From Diphasiastrum complanatum (lineage: Eukaryota > Streptophyta > Lycopodiopsida > Lycopodiales > Lycopodiaceae): 64,000 nt of DNA. This document shows, in pieces, positions 60,936-64,000 of the stretch. Numbering within the stretch: the stretch's first letter is position 1; every line of letters starts with the position of its first letter. Location: positions 33,033,444 through 33,097,443 of the forward strand of contig CM055110.1 of NCBI GenBank assembly GCA_029204225.1, given 5' to 3'. Below the pieces are notes generated by a model that ran no database searches, was not told where the DNA came from, and was given only the letters and a program-made list of their open reading frames with translations. Position numbers and translations under genes: made by a program.

Positions 60936-61329
60936 TGGGCGGTTGGGGCTCGGGCGCTTTATGGCACAAGGCCACACGTGTTTGGCGTCTGGTGGCTGGA
61001 CGCCACGTGGCCCCGATGCCCAGGCGAGAACAGATCGTCAAAAGTTGAAGGGGTGGCCGATTTTCGCGGGCACGGGCGTCCAAGCGCATAGGCTGGTCCT
61101 GGTTTGGCGACGAGCAAGCGGGTGGCGCTGGGTCAGACAAGAGACAGAGAGCAGTTAGGGCAGTTGCCAATTGGGTGGTGGGCAACGCGCAATGGCACCA
61201 AGCAATGAGCACATCTGTGGGAGATGTGGGCGAGTGGACATGTGGCGTCAAGTAGTGGGAGCCATGCCCAAGTAGACATACACATGTCACAATTTTGGCA
61301 GGTTTGCCTATATATCTCTCCTGAGTAAT
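60936..61329 (+). repeat. repeat X copy with TATA box, second
   Basis: TGGGCGGTTGGGGCTCGGGC to GCCTATATATCTCTCC and TGAGTAAT. It has the same order as 45980-46362, next to the same gypsy B-type LTR start. Confidence 0.7.
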
Positions 61330-62555
61330 TGTTGTAAAGCTACCTTTACAAGCTTTACTTCCAGCGTCACTGGCGCCAGCATTGCCCCCTGCGCTAGCAG
61401 CTCCACTACTGCTCCCGGCGGCACCGGCGCCGGTGCTGCTCTCGGCGCCATTGTGACCAGAATTCAGCTGGCGCCAAGTTCCTAAGACTGAAAATCTTTG
61501 ATCGGTTCTAGCGAAGTCCAGAGAGCTCAGATTGATGTGCAATCACCTCACACGATCTAGGCATGATTAAAGGAAGTCTGGGGATCAATAAAATCTAGAA
61601 AGAGAAAATTGTAGAGAGAGAAAACGTGCTTTACCAACCTAGGTAGAGTACTTGGTATGAGGGGAGGTGGCGAATCCCACCAATACTATAGGGGAGTGCG
61701 GGTTGCGACTCAGGGCGAGCTCCAACCAAGTCTCAGCCTCCCTTGCTGGAATGTTGTCCTGGCGCCCGCCTTGGCATGCCAGCGCCCCGGAGACTAGGGT
61801 TGGTCACACACTTGAAATGTAACCTTCTCAGATCTATTAATAAAGTGGGATTTTCCTCAAACCGACTCTGATTATCCTTTGGGTTTCAGTGTTGGGTAAA
61901 AGCGGCAGTTGTAAGGCCGCTTCAAACTTTTTGATCTGGCACATAGCTGAGGATCGTATCTCGGGACACCAGCGGTATCCCGTCGGGACCATTCGGTCCA
62001 AGGCGCCAGCGGTATGCTGTTGGGACTATTCGGTCCAGGAACTGGTTGTTTCCATATCTGTCGCGGCTTGTGATTTTGAGTGTTCCTTGCATGAACGTGA
62101 ATGAGTTAAGCTCTTGGAGAACGGGCTCTAATCTGTCGACTAAGTTGGATGGCTTGCTTGGGTGGAAGTTACTTGTTTATGGTTGTCCAGTCTGGCGTGG
62201 CGCCAGGTTGGCTTCCAGTGCTCATGACGAAGCTTTCAGTTGGTTAAGTGTGATGTAAGTCAGACGACTTGCTTGAAATGGATGTTACTCTTTTGTAACG
62301 AAGCTTCGAGTTAGTTAAGTTTGATGTATGTCGGATGGCTTGCTTGGAGGGAAGTTACCCACATAGGGACCCCAGATCTGGCATGGCACCAGGTTGGATG
62401 TCAATGTTGGTTTCGGAACTTCAAGTTGGTTAAGTTTGATCGTTGTTGGCGAGTTGGCTGCTTGTATGTCAAGTGGGTTTGGACGACAAGAGTTGAAGGC
62501 TAGAAAACTAAGTCGTGGTTCCCAGCTCCCTTTGGGATGCCTGTGCTAGAGTAAT
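61325..62555 (+). mobile_element. solo LTR of the tandem-element family with target duplication
   Basis: GTAAT (61325-61329), LTR from TGTTGTAAAGCTACC (61330) to CTGTGCTAGA (62550), GTAAT (62551-62555). The terminal CA has become GA. A solo LTR with intact 5-bp duplication results from recombination between the two LTRs of one element. Confidence 0.88.
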
Positions 62556-63637
62556 CCCATAAAAATGCTTATGAAATATTGTTTTGTCTGCCCGACACAT
62601 GGTACCTGGGCAACCAATTAAAAGAATATAAAAGCTTGTGGTTTGAAGATGCACCAAGGGGCAAACAGCCCGTGCTCCTTAGATGGGGCTGGTCCGTCCG
62701 TCCTTTGGGTGGAATCACGAGCGCGCCGACGGATAACGGCCTAACCCATTGTCGGGACGCGGGTGCAGCCTTCAATGTGTCTCTCGAAGGTTTTGTACAC
62801 GTGGCATCAGTAGCATGACGTACGCTGAGATGGAAATAAGCCCATACTGGAAAAGACGAAATAGAGGCCCTTAAATCCTTTTCGTCTCTGTAACGCAGTG
62901 GCAGGGGCAGCAGCCGTGCGGGAAATAGCAAAAGAATTGATTATCGTGTTGACGGTGATTGAGAGGGAGAGAGTGAGGTGCAAGAACGATGGATTATCAG
63001 GCTGTGCTTGACTTCATCGCTGCGCATTCATGTAGAAGCTGAAGACGACGATGCACGTCAAAAGTAGGCCTAAACATTAGAGGCTACACAATGAAGGCGT
63101 GAATAATCACCTGCATAAGTTTCCTGCTACATGCTACAAATTATGAAATAACAGCTTTACCACACTTGATACTCCCACCTCAACTAAGCTGATCACGACA
63201 TATAAGCCGCCTCAGGCAAGGCACCATTTACTGTTGTTTTGGAGGTTTTCCCTTCAATAGCTGTAGTTTGTGGCATTGAGCCCTGCGTGCGTTGTGACCT
63301 CAGTTGCCACCATGTGTTGCACCCCCGTCATTGGCTACTACATGGGAGATCGGTTTGATTTGATAATTTGAAGCGATCCAGTGTACTTGACTTTGGAAGA
63401 AAAACTCAAAGCTTGGGAAATACACGAGCGGAACAAAACATTCCAGAAAGCCGGCATTAAATCCAATGTCGGAGTCAAGACTAGTGCGAGAAGGATGAAC
63501 ATAAAGCACACTGATCAGCTCAGCATGGCGAATTCTCAGGGTCTAAACCAAAAGGCTAGTGCACATTTAATATTTCCATTCTTGAACTATGAAGCCGATT
63601 GGTGAAAGAAGCCTTCCCACGTACCGCAATAAGCTAC
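62556..63637. other. repeat-poor flank and probable 5' region of the edge gene
   Basis: More balanced composition than the rest of the window, with no retroelement motif. The + frame at 63381-63605 reads TLEEKLKAWEIHERNKTFQ and ends before the gene start; it may be leader or an upstream exon. No TATA box is assigned. Confidence 0.4.
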
Positions 63638-64000
63638 ATGAATAAAATGGAAAATTATCATATTCCCACCACGCCTAGTTCATCAAAACTTCGCATGGCT
63701 ATGGCTATCTCAACGAGTACTTCATTCCTAGCAGTCCCTCGAGCCAGCGCAAATGAGTGCATGCAGAACGATGGCGAAGCATGCTGCAGCGCAGAGGTAA
63801 GCCAGCGTACCTCAATAGAGCAGTAGGCTTTCTATGAAACAAATGCTTCTTTCTATAACAATATTTTTGTGTTCTCTTGTCTCAGTCGGAAGCGTCACTT
63901 GGAGATAACAGCAGTACCCAGATTGATCAGGATAATGTCTCACTCCGAAAAAGGTGTGCCACTATCATCCACCCACTTATGTTGGATCACAGAAGTCTAG
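63638..64000 (+). CDS. probable host gene, 5' two exons, cut by window edge
   Basis: The start is the ATG at 63638 (MNKMENYHIPTTPSSSK); an in-frame ATG at 63647 is the alternative. Exon 1 is exactly 53 codons and ends at GCAGAG before GTAAGC (63797). The intron is 89 bp with a TTCTCTTGTCTCAG end (63885). Exon 2 continues in phase 0 with SEASLGDNSSTQIDQDNVSL and RKRCATIIHPLMLDHRSL, open to the last base. Neither exon has a stop. The Ser/Thr/Ala-rich N-terminus could be a targeting peptide, but that is a guess. Family unknown. Confidence 0.6.

Overview
This is a land-plant nuclear segment dominated by transposable elements. The evidence is Ty1/copia and Ty3/gypsy (chromovirus) retrotransposons with plant-type primer sites (initiator Met tRNA and Asp tRNA), short GT-AG introns of about 80-110 bp, long AT-rich tracts, and C-to-T type stop codons of the kind plant CG/CHG methylation produces. 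The lineage cannot be fixed from the sequence alone. There are no rRNA genes, CRISPR arrays or bacterial operons, and I recognised no tRNA genes. Almost every coding region is decayed. The clearest possible host gene starts at 63638 and runs off the right edge.

Layout. 1-8.2 kb: a decayed copia element on +, split by a minus-strand chromovirus (2242-7337) whose 3' LTR and polypurine tract are sharp but whose 5' LTR is gone. 8.2-20 kb: gene-poor DNA with a LINE remnant, an isolated copia reverse-transcriptase island (13638-14109) and a dense series of long GA/CT and CA/TG arrays. 20-23.3 kb: one arm of a 0.35 kb inverted repeat with a Helitron-like end, a decayed charged-protein gene, a TAGGCCTA-rich array and a gag-protease remnant. 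23.7-26.05 kb: a 5'-truncated copia on minus, abutting gene family copy A (26.0-27.8 kb, minus). 28.3-35.8 kb: an unrecognised decayed gene, the second inverted-repeat arm, a LINE endonuclease remnant and two LTR/primer-site pairs without coding capacity.

35.9-44.95 kb holds the best-resolved mobile structure. It is a non-autonomous (LARD-like) LTR element in a tandem LTR-internal-LTR-internal-LTR-partial LTR arrangement, bounded by one 5-bp target duplication (CGTGG). Related LTRs lie at 46.36, 56.10 and 61.33 kb; the last is a solo LTR with its own target duplication (GTAAT). A second chromovirus on minus occupies 56.6-60.9 kb.

47-55.6 kb, together with 26.0-27.8 kb, carries the most unusual material: remnants of an intron-containing gene family I cannot name. 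Copies A (26.0-27.8 kb) and B (53.6-55.6 kb) share a start motif, a coiled coil, a core domain and an intron at the same position. Between 49.18 and 52.20 kb two further gene starts diverge from a 3 kb interval filled with short, both-orientation motifs built on CGATAT. These could be relics of a multi-gene DNA element or of a host family spread by it.
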